From Streptomyces roseochromogenus subsp. oscitans DS 12.976 (GTDB taxonomy: Bacteria > Actinomycetota > Actinomycetes > Streptomycetales > Streptomycetaceae), in the NCBI RefSeq assembly GCF_000497445.1, contig NZ_CM002285.1, positions 290,938 through 354,937 on the forward strand: a stretch of DNA of 64,000 bases, read 5' to 3'. A program made the position numbers and the translations under genes. The notes beneath the pieces are model-generated. The model worked only from the letters and a program-made list of their open reading frames with translations, did no database searches and had not been told where the DNA came from. Shown here one piece after another: positions 34,027-42,929 of the stretch (position 1 is the stretch's first letter; every line of letters starts with the position of its first letter).

Positions 34027-34085
34027 GGTGTCACTCCCTCCGGGCGGGTGCCTCCAGACTGCGGCTCGGCGGCACCGGCTCACAT

Positions 34086-34099
34086 GGGCCGAAGGGCCC
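34086..34099. promoter_or_regulatory. GGGCC-type palindrome upstream of the cNMP-binding gene
   Basis: GGGCCGAAGGGCCC is centred 70 nt before ATG 34163, between divergent genes (the protease start is 66 nt to the left), so it could serve both directions. Confidence 0.5.
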
Positions 34100-34162
34100 T
34101 GGCGGGATCCGAGCGGCCCGTGGCGGTGGGGCCCGGACACGCTCACGCTGGAGGCAGGACCC

Positions 34163-34639
34163 ATGAAGGGAGCCGGTGCGATGACTTCCGCCACCACCGT
34201 GACCATGGCCTTGTCAACCGAGTACCGCGACCGTCTGATGCGCCTCGCCCGCGAGGTCTCCTTCGATGCCGGCACTCGCCTGTTCGAGGAGGGCCGGCGC
34301 GCCAACCGCTTCTGGATCATCCGCACCGGCACCATCGCCCTCGACCTGCATGTGCCCGGCCGCCGTCCCGCTGTCATCGAGTCGCTCGGACACGGCGAAC
34401 TGGTCGGCTGGTCCTGGCACTTTCCGCCGTACCTCTGGCACCTGGGTGCCGAGGCCATGAGCCCCGTGCGGGCGTGGGAGTTCGATGCCGAGTCCGTGCG
34501 GGTGCTGTGCGCCGAGGACCCCGGGTTCGGCCGGGCGATCGCGGTCTGGGTCGGACAGGTGGTCGCGCAGCGTCTGCATGCCTCCCGGATCCGGCTGCTC
34601 GACCTCTACGCCCCCTACGGCAGCGGCGGCCTGATATGA
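34163..34639 (+). CDS. cyclic-nucleotide-binding-domain protein without a DNA-binding domain
   Basis: 158 residues from ATG 34163 (GGAGG upstream); ATG 34181 is also possible. The Crp-type beta-roll reads VSFDAGTRLFEEGRRANRFWII, TGTIALDLHVPGRRPAVIESLGHGELVGWSW and AWEFDAESVRVLCAEDPGFG, ending in a C-terminal helix (LHASRIRLLDLYAP). There is no helix-turn-helix, so it binds a ligand and signals otherwise. The phosphate-binding GE-x-RxA segment is altered (PPYLWHLGAE), so cAMP itself may not be the ligand. It is coupled with the following CBS-BON gene (ATGA overlap with an alternative start). Confidence 0.82.
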   Translation: MKGAGAMTSATTVTMALSTEYRDRLMRLAREVSFDAGTRLFEEGRRANRFWIIRTGTIALDLHVPGRRPAVIESLGHGELVGWSWHFPPYLWHLGAEAMSPVRAWEFDAESVRVLCAEDPGFGRAIAVWVGQVVAQRLHASRIRLLDLYAPYGSGGLI

Positions 34640-34683
34640 CCGCCCGGCCGCGTGAGGAGGACAGGCCTCGTGAGGAGGACAGC

Positions 34684-35328
34684 ATGAATGGCGGCTCGCA
34701 CCGGGTGAGTGACGTGATGACACGTGCCGTCGTAGCGGTGGGCCGCAAGGCTCTGTTCAAGGACATCGTCGAGCGCATGGAGCAGTGGGAGGTCAGTGCC
34801 CTGCCCGTCCTTGAGGGCGACGGCAGGGTGGTCGGGGTGGTCTCCGAGGCCGATCTGCTGCCCAAGGAGGAGTTCCGGGACAGTGACCCGGACCGGTTCA
34901 CCCAGATGCGCCGGCTGTCCGACCTGGCCAAGGCCGGGGCGGCGACCGCCGAGGAGCTGATGAGTACGCCGGCCGTCACCGTCCATGCCGACGCCACGCT
35001 CGCGGAGGCCGCGCGCATCATGGCGCTGCGGCACGTCAAACGGCTCCCCGTCGTGAACGCCGAGGGTGTCCTCGACGGCGTGGTCAGCCGGGGCGATCTG
35101 CTCAAGGTGTTCCTGCGCCCGGACAACGACCTCGCCGACGAGATCCGGCGCGAGGTCGTCGACCGCCTCTTCCCGGCCCCGGTCGAGCCGGTGCACGTCA
35201 TGGTCACCGACGGCGTGGCGACACTGACCGGACGGGTTCAGGACGCCACTCGCATCCCGCTCGCCGTCCGCCTCGTGCGGGGCGTCGAGGGCGTGGTGAG
35301 CGTGGACTGCCGGCTCACCTACGAGTGA
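34684..35328 (+). CDS. CBS-CBS-BON protein
   Basis: 214 residues from ATG 34684, close behind TGAGGAGGAC. An upstream ATG at 34636 overlaps the previous TGA and would add 16 residues built from a duplicated ribosome-site sequence (CGTGAGGAGGACAG at 34651 and 34669). CBS 1 has VSDVMTRAVVAVGRKALF and LPVLEGDGRVVGVVSEADLL; CBS 2 has LMSTPAVTVHADATLAEAA and LPVVNAEGVLDGVVSRGDLL; BON has VHVMVTDGVATLTGRVQDAT. It is very close in sequence to the CBS-BON proteins at 36066 and 60334, pointing to local duplication. Confidence 0.9.
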   Translation: MNGGSHRVSDVMTRAVVAVGRKALFKDIVERMEQWEVSALPVLEGDGRVVGVVSEADLLPKEEFRDSDPDRFTQMRRLSDLAKAGAATAEELMSTPAVTVHADATLAEAARIMALRHVKRLPVVNAEGVLDGVVSRGDLLKVFLRPDNDLADEIRREVVDRLFPAPVEPVHVMVTDGVATLTGRVQDATRIPLAVRLVRGVEGVVSVDCRLTYE

Positions 35329-35427
35329 TCGCTCCCGACTCGCCTGGCGCGGAGGACACTCGGGGGACAACTGCCCGCTGCCGGCGGCGCGTTGGCAGGC
35401 CGCCTGCTGTGCGGGTGCGCCCGGCGT

Positions 35428-36030
35428 TCAGCCCTTGCCCCCGCTCAGGTTCCCCCATCGAGGACCGACCCGCTTCCATTCCTCGTCCCACTCGGCCACA
35501 CGCCGCCGGATGAGCCGCGTGCGCACCGCCCGTCCGGCGGCCCACACCGCGCCGCCGGCCAAGGGCGCGACAAGGGCTCCGACCGCGGCCGCCTGAAGGG
35601 TTGCCACCGCACCCGTGGCCGGAGCGGACACGACGTGCCCCGTGCGGTCCGTCCACACGGTGATCCGGGTACCGGCCGGAACGCCGGGGACCACCTGCAC
35701 CCTGTCGGTGCGCACCGTTCCGTCCGTCGCCGTCCAGCGCACGGGTGCCCATACCCGGCCGTCGTCGTACCCGCTCCCGGCGAGCGGCGTCCTGACCGCG
35801 TCGTCGGTGAGAGCGGCGGACACGGCGTGGACCTGGGCCCGCCGCACGGCGAACGCCGAGTCCGTCATCCGAGCCGCCACCGCGCCCGCGAGGGCACCGC
35901 CGACAAGGACGCAGATCCAGGTGGCGAGCACGATCCAGGCCTCGACGACATCGCTGTGCCGCCGCATCGGGTTGCGCCGCCAGCGCCACAGCCGGACCGG
36001 CCGCACGCTTGTGGGAGGTGTCCGCGTCAT
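35428..36030 (-). CDS. Rv1733c-like two-helix membrane protein
   Basis: 200 residues from ATG 36030. The first helix (VEAWIVLATWICVLVGGALAGAV, about 30-52) follows a basic N-terminus (LWRWRRNPMRRHSDVV). An extracytoplasmic domain of about 90 residues comes next (VWAPVRWTATDGTVRTDRV; GTRITVWTDRTGHV), then a second helix near 150-172 and a basic cytoplasmic tail. The layout and the RRNPLRR-like start match the Rv1733c family, a strong DosR-regulon antigen of M. tuberculosis with unknown function. It follows the CBS-BON gene by 36 nt, so they are probably one operon. Confidence 0.8.
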   Translation of the reverse strand: MTRTPPTSVRPVRLWRWRRNPMRRHSDVVEAWIVLATWICVLVGGALAGAVAARMTDSAFAVRRAQVHAVSAALTDDAVRTPLAGSGYDDGRVWAPVRWTATDGTVRTDRVQVVPGVPAGTRITVWTDRTGHVVSAPATGAVATLQAAAVGALVAPLAGGAVWAAGRAVRTRLIRRRVAEWDEEWKRVGPRWGNLSGGKG

Positions 36031-36065
36031 GGCCGCCGCCTCTTCTCGCGAGCCGCGGGCCGCCC

Positions 36066-36767
36066 TCAGGCGGGGGCCGCCCGCCGCGGGTCCGGGAGAT
36101 CGGGGTCGAGGTCCGGATGACGGGGCGGGCCGGCCAGCGCGCACCGCACGTCCACCACGCCCTCCACGGCCCGCGCCAGCAGAAGGGCGAGCGGGACGAG
36201 CGCCGTGTCGCGCACCCGGCCGGTGAGCGTCACGACACCGTCGTGCACCTCGGTCCGGATCGATTCGGCGTGGGAGCCGAAGAGCCGTACGACGACCTCG
36301 TCCCTGATCTCCTCTGCGATCTCCTCGTCGGCCCGCAGGAACACCTTCAGCAGGTCGGAGCGGCTGACGATGCCCGTGAGGAAGCCGTCGTAGTCGACCA
36401 CCGGCAGGCGCTTGACCCGCTCGCGCGCCATGACACGCGCGGCATGGGCGAGGGTGGCGTCGGCTGTCACGGTGACGGCCGGGGTGCTCATCAGCTCACC
36501 GGCCATCACCGCGCCCGCCTTGTACGCGTCGGCGGGATGCCCCACCAGCCCGTAGCCGTCCGGGTCGCCTTGGCGGTACTCCTCCTTGGGCAGCAGATCG
36601 GCCTCGGAGACGACACCGACGACACGTCCGGTGTCGTCCAGCACGGGGAGGGCACTGACCCGCCACTCCCGCATGGTCTTCACGATCTCCTTGAAGGCTG
36701 CGCCCGTGCGCAGAGCCACGACCTTGCGGGTCATCACGTCGTTCACGACCGTCGGAGTGCCGTCCAT
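36066..36767 (-). CDS. CBS-CBS-BON protein
   Basis: 233 residues from ATG 36767, with GGAGG 5 nt upstream. CBS 1: VNDVMTRKVVALRTGAAF and LPVLDDTGRVVGVVSEADLL. CBS 2: LMSTPAVTVTADATLAHAA and LPVVDYDGFLTGIVSRSDLL. BON: IRTEVHDGVVTLTGRVRDTA. The last 20 residues are Pro/Asp/Arg-rich. A GGGCC-type palindrome lies 78 nt upstream. It heads an operon with the Rv1733c-like gene. Confidence 0.9.
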   Translation of the reverse strand: MDGTPTVVNDVMTRKVVALRTGAAFKEIVKTMREWRVSALPVLDDTGRVVGVVSEADLLPKEEYRQGDPDGYGLVGHPADAYKAGAVMAGELMSTPAVTVTADATLAHAARVMARERVKRLPVVDYDGFLTGIVSRSDLLKVFLRADEEIAEEIRDEVVVRLFGSHAESIRTEVHDGVVTLTGRVRDTALVPLALLLARAVEGVVDVRCALAGPPRHPDLDPDLPDPRRAAPA

Positions 36768-36837
36768 GGCGTCCTCCAGAGCTGGGCTGCCGTCCTGCGA
36801 CACCTCCAGCCTGAGGCCGCGGCCCCGCTCCCGGCAT

Positions 36838-36851
36838 GGGCCGAGCGGCCC
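36838..36851. promoter_or_regulatory. GGGCC-type palindrome upstream of the CBS-BON/Rv1733c-like operon
   Basis: GGGCCGAGCGGCCC is centred 78 nt before ATG 36767. A weaker copy, GGGCCGACCGGGG, begins at 36870. Both sit between the kinase stop and the CBS-BON gene. Confidence 0.55.
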
Positions 36852-36939
36852 TCCCCGGTCTCTGTGACAGGGCCGACCGGGGTGATACGGCCCCGGTTCC
36901 GCGTCTCCGCCGGCCGCGACGAGATCCAGGGGGCGGTTC

Positions 36940-38661
36940 CTACGCGGGCGGGAGCGGGACCCGCCAGTCCAGCACCGTGCCGCCACCCGGGGCGCTGCTC
37001 ACCGCGAGCCGTCCGCCCAGCTGCTCAGCTCGCTCGGCCATGTTCCGCAGCCCGCTGCGGCGGCCGTCGCCCGGAATGCCCACCCCGTCGTCCGAGACCG
37101 TCAGGGACACCTCCCGGCCGTCTGCCACGAGGACCACCTGGGCCCGGTCCGCGTGGGCGTGCCGGGCGATGTTGGTGAGGGCCTCCGCGAGCACCGCCAC
37201 GACATGATCGGCGGTCTCGGGCGGCACATCGGTGTCGACCAGACCCTCGATGCGCACGCTGGGCGTGAAGTCCAGGAGCGGGGCGGTCTCGCCGACCACG
37301 CGGACGACCCTCGCGCGCAGTCCGCTGTCGGCGGGGCCCGTGCCTGCCCGCAGCCCGAAGATCGTAGACCTGATGATCTTGATGGTCTCGTCGAGCTCGT
37401 CCACAGCCCGCAGCACCCGTTCAGCGGCTTCGGGGTGCTCGATGAAACGGCACGCGCTCTGCAAGGTCATTCCCGTGGCGAACAGCCGCTGGATGGCCAG
37501 GTCGTGCAGGTCACGGGCGATACGGTCGCGGTCCTTCAGCAGCGCGATCTGCTGGGCGTCCTGCCGGCGCTCGGCCAGTTCCATCGCGATCGCGGCCTGC
37601 GCGGCAAAACCGTTCAGCATCTCGGTCTCCGTTTCCGAGAACACCGGCCGGCCGGCCTCGCGCGCCAGCAGGACCACACCCCGTACCCCGCCCTCGCTGG
37701 TGCGGATGGGCACGGCGACGGCTGGGCCGAGTCCGGCGAAGCGCGGGGGTTCCTGGGAGATCCGGGCATCGTGGGTGACGTCGTCGCTGGTGACCGGAGC
37801 GGCGGTGGAGTACGCGAGTCCCATCAGGCTCTCGTGCAGCGACAGCACCAGCCCGCGGTGTGCCTCCGCGTCCAGTCCGACCGCGATCTCCACGGAGAGC
37901 GACTTCGTGTCGTCCATCGGCAGCGCGACCGCCGCCAGGGCCGAGCCCGCGATCTCCCGGGCCCGTTCGGCGATCAGCCGAAGGGACTCGGCACGCGCGC
38001 TGCCCGACACCAGGCTGTGGGTGATCTCCGCGTTCGCCCGCAGCCAGCGCTCACGCAGCCGGGAGTGCTCGTACAGGCGCGCGTTGTCGATGGCCACGCC
38101 GGCGGCCACGGCGAGTGTCGACAGCACCGACTCGTCGTCCTCGTCGAACTCCGCACCGCCGCGTTTCTCGGTCAGATACAGGTTGCCGAAGACCTGGTCG
38201 CGCACCCGGATCGGGACGCCGAGGAACCTGGTCATCGGCGGGTGGTGCGGCGGGAAGCCGTACGAGGCCGGGTGTTCGGAGATTTTCGCCAGCCGCAGCG
38301 GCTCCGGATGCCGGATCAGCTCGCCCAGGATGCCGTGCCCCTCCGGATAGCGGCCGACGGCGGCGATCTGTTCCTCGGTCACGCCGACGGTGTGGAAGGC
38401 GGACAGCGTCCTGCCGTCGGGCCCGATGACGCCGAGGGCTGCGTACTCGGCCTCCACGAGCACCGCGGCCGCCTCCACGATGGAGTGCAGAGCCTGTTCC
38501 AGGTCCAGTTCCCGGCCGACGGAGAGGACCGCCCCCAGCAGGTTGCGCACGCGATCCTGGGTGCCCCGGGCCGCGTTGATCCGGGCCTGCAGCTCCTCCA
38601 GCAGCTCGTCCAGCTTCAGCTGAGGCAGTGACGCGCGGGACTCTCCGGGCTGTGCCACCAC
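36940..38661 (-). CDS. DevS/DosT-like GAF-GAF sensor histidine kinase
   Basis: 573 residues; GTG 38661 or GTG 38658 is the start after GAGAGGAG. GAF-A (about 55-200) contains PPHHPPMTRFLGVPIRVRD; His139/His140 lie where mycobacterial DevS has its proximal heme His, so gas or redox sensing by heme is likely. GAF-B spans about 225-370. The kinase core has the HisKA_3-type box RIARDLHDLAIQRLF, the N-box EALTNIARHA, the G1 box SDDGVGIPG and the GLRNMAERAEQLGG region. The DevR-like partner is at 61089-61796, 22 kb away. A broken second copy lies at 49322-50471. Confidence 0.92.
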   Translation of the reverse strand: MVAQPGESRASLPQLKLDELLEELQARINAARGTQDRVRNLLGAVLSVGRELDLEQALHSIVEAAAVLVEAEYAALGVIGPDGRTLSAFHTVGVTEEQIAAVGRYPEGHGILGELIRHPEPLRLAKISEHPASYGFPPHHPPMTRFLGVPIRVRDQVFGNLYLTEKRGGAEFDEDDESVLSTLAVAAGVAIDNARLYEHSRLRERWLRANAEITHSLVSGSARAESLRLIAERAREIAGSALAAVALPMDDTKSLSVEIAVGLDAEAHRGLVLSLHESLMGLAYSTAAPVTSDDVTHDARISQEPPRFAGLGPAVAVPIRTSEGGVRGVVLLAREAGRPVFSETETEMLNGFAAQAAIAMELAERRQDAQQIALLKDRDRIARDLHDLAIQRLFATGMTLQSACRFIEHPEAAERVLRAVDELDETIKIIRSTIFGLRAGTGPADSGLRARVVRVVGETAPLLDFTPSVRIEGLVDTDVPPETADHVVAVLAEALTNIARHAHADRAQVVLVADGREVSLTVSDDGVGIPGDGRRSGLRNMAERAEQLGGRLAVSSAPGGGTVLDWRVPLPPA

Positions 38662-38817
38662 GCTCCTCTCGGCCCTCTGGCGCGGGGCGGGAAGCTTCGG
38701 CTTGGTGCGCTATCACCCTATCGGTCCCCAGCTGGGGGGCGGTATCCGGGCCCGTGAGCCGCTCCTCAGATCAAGGCCCAGCCCGCCGCGGCGGTCACCG
38801 GCCGACGGCCGGGTCTT

Positions 38818-38831
38818 GGGCCGATCGGCCC
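38818..38831. promoter_or_regulatory. perfect GGGCCGATCGGCCC palindrome upstream of ppdK
   Basis: A 14-bp perfect palindrome centred 98 nt before ATG 38923 and 163 nt from the kinase start. The remaining 250 nt of this divergent region hold no gene. This is the best-formed copy of the recurring box. Confidence 0.65.
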
Positions 38832-38922
38832 ACCCCTGGGGACCGAGAGCACCTCCCCTGCGATCCCGCCCGCGTCGGAGGCTGAAGCCGTGCGCGACGG
38901 AGCCGAGCCGAGGAGAGGCGTC

Positions 38923-41610
38923 ATGGTCCGCTACGTCTACGACTTCCGGGACGGCAGCCGCGACCTGGCCGGCCTGCTCGGCGGCAAGGGCGCCAACCTG
39001 GCCGAGATGACCCGGCTGGGCCTGCCGGTACCACCCGGGTTCATCGTCACCACCCAGGCCTGTCGGGCCTTCCTCGCCAGTGGCGAGGAACCGGAGGGCA
39101 TGTCGGCGGAGGTCTCGCGGCACCTGTCGGTGCTGGAGACGGCCACCGGGCGGCGGCTGGGCCAGGCGGACGCCCCGTTGCTGGTGTCCGTCCGCTCCGG
39201 GGCCCGTTTCTCCATGCCCGGCATGATGGAAACGGTCCTCGACATCGGCCTGAACGACGCCTCCGTGCTCGGCCTGGCCAAGGTGTCCGGGAACGAACGC
39301 TTCGCCTGGGACTCCTATCGCCGGCTCGTCCAGATGTACGGCAGCACGGTGATGGGCGTCGATCCGGCGCTGTTCGACGAGGCGATGGCCCTGCTGAAGG
39401 AGGCCCGCGAGGCCCCCGACGACGTCCACCTGAACGCGGGCGACCTCGCCTGGCTGGCGGAGATGTACAAGGGCGTGATCCGCGACGAGACGGGCCACGA
39501 CTTCCCGCAGTCCCCCGCCGGGCAACTCCAGCAGGCGATCCTCGCCGTGTTCCGCTCCTGGAACGCCGAGCGCGCCCGGCTGTACCGGCGGCGCGAGCAC
39601 ATCCCGGACGACCTCGGTACCGCCGTCACCGTGCAGCGCATGGTGTTCGGCAACCTCGGCCCCGACTCCGGCAGCGGCGTCGCCTTCACCCGCGACCCGG
39701 CGACCGGGCGTCCCGGCCTCTACGGCGACTACCTGCCGAACGCACAGGGCGAGGACGTCGTCTCGGGCGTGCGGGACGCCGTGCCGCTCGCCGAACTGGA
39801 ACGGCTTGACCCGCGCGCGTACCGGCAACTGCGCGATCACGCACAGGCGTTGGAGCGCCACTACCGGGATCTGTGCGACATCGAGTTCACCATCGAGCGG
39901 GGCACCCTGTGGATGCTGCAGACCCGGGTGGGAAAGCGCACCGCGGAGGCCGCGTTCGCCATCGCCGCCGAGTTGGTCGAGGAAGGGCTGATCACCGCCG
40001 ACGAGGCTCTGGCACGGGTGAGCGGCGAGGGGCTGGCGCGGCTGATGTTCCCGCGCTTCGACACGGACGGCACCGGCGATGCGCTGGCCCACGGGGTACC
40101 GGCCTCCCCGGGTGCGGCGGTGGGCGCGGCCGTCTTCGACTCGGCGGAGGCCGTACGGCGGTCCGCGGCGGGCGAGCAGGTCGTGCTCGTACGGGAGGAG
40201 ACGACCCCCGACGACCTGCCCGGCATGGTCGCCGCGCAGGCGGTGCTGACCGGCCGGGGCGGCAAGACCAGCCACGCGGCGGTGGTCGCGCGTGGCATGG
40301 GCAAGGTCTGCGTGTGCGGCGCGCAGGACATCACCGTAAACGGCGCAGCACGCCACTTCACCGCCCGCAACGGCACCGTCGTCGAAGAGGGCACGGTCAT
40401 CTCGGTGGACGGCTCCACCGGCGCCGTGTACGCGGGCGCGGTTCCGCTGATCGCCTCCGCGACCATGCGCTATCTGGAGACCGGCGAGCACAGGGACAGC
40501 GCGGTCGCCGCCGTCGCCCGCGCTCTGGACCACGCGGACTCGGTACGGCGGCTGGAGGTGCGGGCCAACGCGGACACCCCCGAGGACGCGGCACGCGCCC
40601 GGCGGTTCGGCGCGCAGGGCATCGGGCTGTGCCGCACCGAGCACATGTTCCTCGGCGAGCGGCGCAAGCTGGTGGAGGAGATGATCCTGGCCCGCACCGC
40701 TGCCGGACGCGAGCGGGCACTGGCGGCTCTCCTGCCGCTCCAGCGGCGGGACTTCGCGGCCATTCTGGAGGCGATGGACGGCCTGCCGGTCACCATCCGG
40801 CTCCTCGACCCACCGCTGCACGAGTTCCTGCCCGACCGCACCGCCCTGGCCGTGCGCATAGCCGCCGCCGAGGCGGCGGGCGGGCAACCGGACGTCCACG
40901 ACGTGGAGTTGCTCGACGCCGTGAACCGGATGCACGAGGACAACCCGATGCTCGGCCTGCGCGGCGTACGGCTGGGGCTTGTGGTTCCGGGCCTGGTCGC
41001 GATGCAGGTCAGGGCCGTCGCCGAAGCGGTGGTCGAGCGGACGCGGGCCGGGGGCTCCCCGCGGGCGGAGATCATGGTGCCGCTCGTCGGAGCCGTCGAG
41101 GAACTCCGGCTGACCCGCGAGCAGGTGGCGCGCGTGCTGGCCGAGGTCGGCGAGGAGACCGGCGTGCCCGTCCAGTGCCCGGTCGGCACCATGATCGAAC
41201 TCCCCCGGGCCGCGCTCACGGCGGGCCGGATCGCCGAGGAGGCGGAGTTCTTCTCCTTCGGCACCAACGACCTCACCCAGACCACCTGGGGCTTCTCCCG
41301 CGACGACGTGGAGGCCGCCTTCTTCTCGGCGTACCTCGACAAGGGCGTCTTCGCCGCCTCGCCGTTCGAGACGCTCGACCGGGAAGGAGTGGGCCGGCTC
41401 GTCCGGATCGCCGTCGAGGAGGGCCGCGCCGTCCGGCCCGACCTGCAGACCGGAGTCTGCGGCGAGCACGGCGGCGACCCGGAGTCGATCCGCTTCTTCC
41501 ACAGCGCCGGCCTGGACTACGTCTCCTGCTCTCCGTTCCGGGTCCCGGTGGCCCGTCTGGAGGCGGGCCGGGCCGCGCTGGGCGGCATGGACACCGATGA
41601 CAGCAAGTGA
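38923..41610 (+). CDS. ppdK: pyruvate, phosphate dikinase
   Basis: 895 residues from ATG 38923. The ATP-grasp domain opens with GGKGANLAEMTRLGLPVPPGF and has LVSVRSGARFSMPGMMETVL. The phosphohistidine domain has GGKTSHAAVVARGMGKVC with the catalytic His near 451. The TIM-barrel PEP/pyruvate domain has GIGLCRTEHMF, CPVGTMIELPRAAL, FSFGTNDLTQTTWGFSRDD and CGEHGG. It interconverts pyruvate + ATP + Pi with PEP + AMP + PPi in the cytoplasm. In bacteria it often supports PPi-based glycolysis or gluconeogenesis at low energy, fitting the dormancy context. Its stop overlaps the start of a PNPOx scrap. Confidence 0.95.
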   Translation: MVRYVYDFRDGSRDLAGLLGGKGANLAEMTRLGLPVPPGFIVTTQACRAFLASGEEPEGMSAEVSRHLSVLETATGRRLGQADAPLLVSVRSGARFSMPGMMETVLDIGLNDASVLGLAKVSGNERFAWDSYRRLVQMYGSTVMGVDPALFDEAMALLKEAREAPDDVHLNAGDLAWLAEMYKGVIRDETGHDFPQSPAGQLQQAILAVFRSWNAERARLYRRREHIPDDLGTAVTVQRMVFGNLGPDSGSGVAFTRDPATGRPGLYGDYLPNAQGEDVVSGVRDAVPLAELERLDPRAYRQLRDHAQALERHYRDLCDIEFTIERGTLWMLQTRVGKRTAEAAFAIAAELVEEGLITADEALARVSGEGLARLMFPRFDTDGTGDALAHGVPASPGAAVGAAVFDSAEAVRRSAAGEQVVLVREETTPDDLPGMVAAQAVLTGRGGKTSHAAVVARGMGKVCVCGAQDITVNGAARHFTARNGTVVEEGTVISVDGSTGAVYAGAVPLIASATMRYLETGEHRDSAVAAVARALDHADSVRRLEVRANADTPEDAARARRFGAQGIGLCRTEHMFLGERRKLVEEMILARTAAGRERALAALLPLQRRDFAAILEAMDGLPVTIRLLDPPLHEFLPDRTALAVRIAAAEAAGGQPDVHDVELLDAVNRMHEDNPMLGLRGVRLGLVVPGLVAMQVRAVAEAVVERTRAGGSPRAEIMVPLVGAVEELRLTREQVARVLAEVGEETGVPVQCPVGTMIELPRAALTAGRIAEEAEFFSFGTNDLTQTTWGFSRDDVEAAFFSAYLDKGVFAASPFETLDREGVGRLVRIAVEEGRAVRPDLQTGVCGEHGGDPESIRFFHSAGLDYVSCSPFRVPVARLEAGRAALGGMDTDDSK

Positions 41611-41790
41611 GCGAACCGGTGCTGACCGGCCCCGTGGTCGTGGACGCGCCCGGGCACCGCATCCGGCCCGCCGTCCACCCGGTCAACTGCGCCCTGGACG
41701 GCGGTGACATCGTGATCCGTACATACGAGGGCTCGGCTCTGACCTCGCAGGCCCATGAAGCCGACAGCGTCGGCGTGGTCGTCGCCCACG
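41607..41790 (+). pseudogene. pyridoxamine-phosphate-oxidase-like 5' fragment
   Basis: GTG 41607 overlaps the ppdK TGA. About 60 codons match the N-terminal half of a flavin-binding PNPOx-like protein (GHRIRPAVHPVNCALDGGD, then IRTYEGSALTSQAHEADSV and GVVVAHEA). After about 41790 the match ends and the sequence enters the 3' end of the SRPBCC gene on the other strand. The gene was truncated there. Confidence 0.65.
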
Positions 41791-41803
41791 AGGCACCACA
41801 GAG

Positions 41804-42313
41804 TCACCTGCCTCGCCCGCCGACACTGGCGGAACACAGGTTTTCGAGGCGGTGGGTCGCGTCTTGGAACAGCCTGTCGATGTGGCGGCGGCTCGCCCGG
41901 AGAAGCAGGTGGACGAACGGTCCGGCGTCGACGGCGAGTGTCCAGCGGACGCCGGTTCTCGTGCCGGTCAGAGGCGTCAGCGTCCACTGCTCCATGAGCG
42001 CGCGGACGCCTGGCATGTTGACCTCGTGGACCTGGTAGGCGAAGCGCTCGTCCGGATCCCAGGCGGTGACCTGCTCGCGGGCCCGGATGAGGCGGTACAG
42101 GCGGAAGAAGCGCATGGTGCCGACGCCGTGGGGCGGCGGTCCCTCGTAGCGGACGTCGTTGGCCGGCCTGAACCAGTGGGGCCAGTTCTCGGGCTGGGCG
42201 GCGATCTGGTCGAAGACCGGGCCGGCCGGTGCGTGCAGTTCGGCGGTGCAGGTCTGCCGGAACGGGGCGCTTGCCAGGAAGCCCGGATCCTCGGAGCGTA
42301 GCCGGTAGGTCAT
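41804..42313 (-). CDS. SRPBCC-family protein
   Basis: 169 residues from ATG 42313. It has the helix-grip start ASAPFRQTCTAELHAPAGPVFDQI, AAQPENWPHWFRPANDVRYEG, central strands (VGTMRFFRLYRLIRAREQV), WTLTPLTGTRTGVRWTLAVD and a C-terminal helix (HIDRLFQDATHRLENL). This is the polyketide-cyclase/dehydrase-like (COG3832 or DUF2867-like) branch that binds hydrophobic ligands; function unknown. It is convergent with ppdK and 70 nt downstream of the YidH-like gene. Confidence 0.8.
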   Translation of the reverse strand: MTYRLRSEDPGFLASAPFRQTCTAELHAPAGPVFDQIAAQPENWPHWFRPANDVRYEGPPPHGVGTMRFFRLYRLIRAREQVTAWDPDERFAYQVHEVNMPGVRALMEQWTLTPLTGTRTGVRWTLAVDAGPFVHLLLRASRRHIDRLFQDATHRLENLCSASVGGRGR

Positions 42314-42383
42314 GGTGTTCGAAATCCCGGTGTCGGTAGGGCTGTTGGGAGTTCCTGGCCTCCTGGTCCTGGTGCCCCGGGTG

Positions 42384-42725
42384 TCAGACCAGGACCAGCA
42401 GGGCGATCAGGGCGAGGAAGGTGACGACGCCGGCGGCGACGGTGGCGGTGAAGCCCGCGGGGGTGAAGAGCCCGGCGTCGAGTTGGCGGCCGACGTCCCG
42501 GTAGCGCCAGGTGCCGTAGGCGGCCACCAGCAGGCCGGCGAAGAGAAGGATCAGTCCGGCGGCCACGGCCCGCTCGCCGCGGTGCGGGGCGAACTTGGCG
42601 ATCGCTATGCCGAGCGAGGAGACGCTGATGCCGGTGCGCAGCCAGGCCAGGTAGGTGCGTTCGTTGGCCAGGTGGTCGCGGGCGGTGCTGCCGGTGTTGG
42701 GCCGAGGCGTTCCGGTGCCTTTCAT
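42384..42725 (-). CDS. YidH/DUF202-family membrane protein
   Basis: 113 residues from ATG 42725. The signature is ARDHLANERTYLAWLRTGISV, then three helices (LGIAIAKFA; AVAAGLILLFAGLLVAAYGTW; GVVTFLALIALLVLV). DUF202 proteins are small inner-membrane proteins of unknown function. It starts 205 nt from the divergent sulfatase start and is probably co-transcribed with the SRPBCC gene. Confidence 0.88.
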   Translation of the reverse strand: MKGTGTPRPNTGSTARDHLANERTYLAWLRTGISVSSLGIAIAKFAPHRGERAVAAGLILLFAGLLVAAYGTWRYRDVGRQLDAGLFTPAGFTATVAAGVVTFLALIALLVLV

Positions 42726-42929
42726 GCCTCCTCCCGCAGTGGCAGAGGTGGCTCTCTGTTTCTAGTGTGGGTGGTGTGCCGTCGTACCGCTGCCCGGACG
42801 CGGAGGATGCACCGGGCCGGCCGGCAGACCCGCCGTATGCGGCGGCGCGATTCATCCATGCACCCGAGAACCCGGGGAACGAGTGCCGGCCGGTGGTGCC
42901 GGGCGCAGGCCGGCGGGACGGAGAGCCTC

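Noticed and set aside
38713..41502. 929-codon minus-strand ORF opposite ppdK
   Set aside because: Antisense shadow without recognisable motifs.
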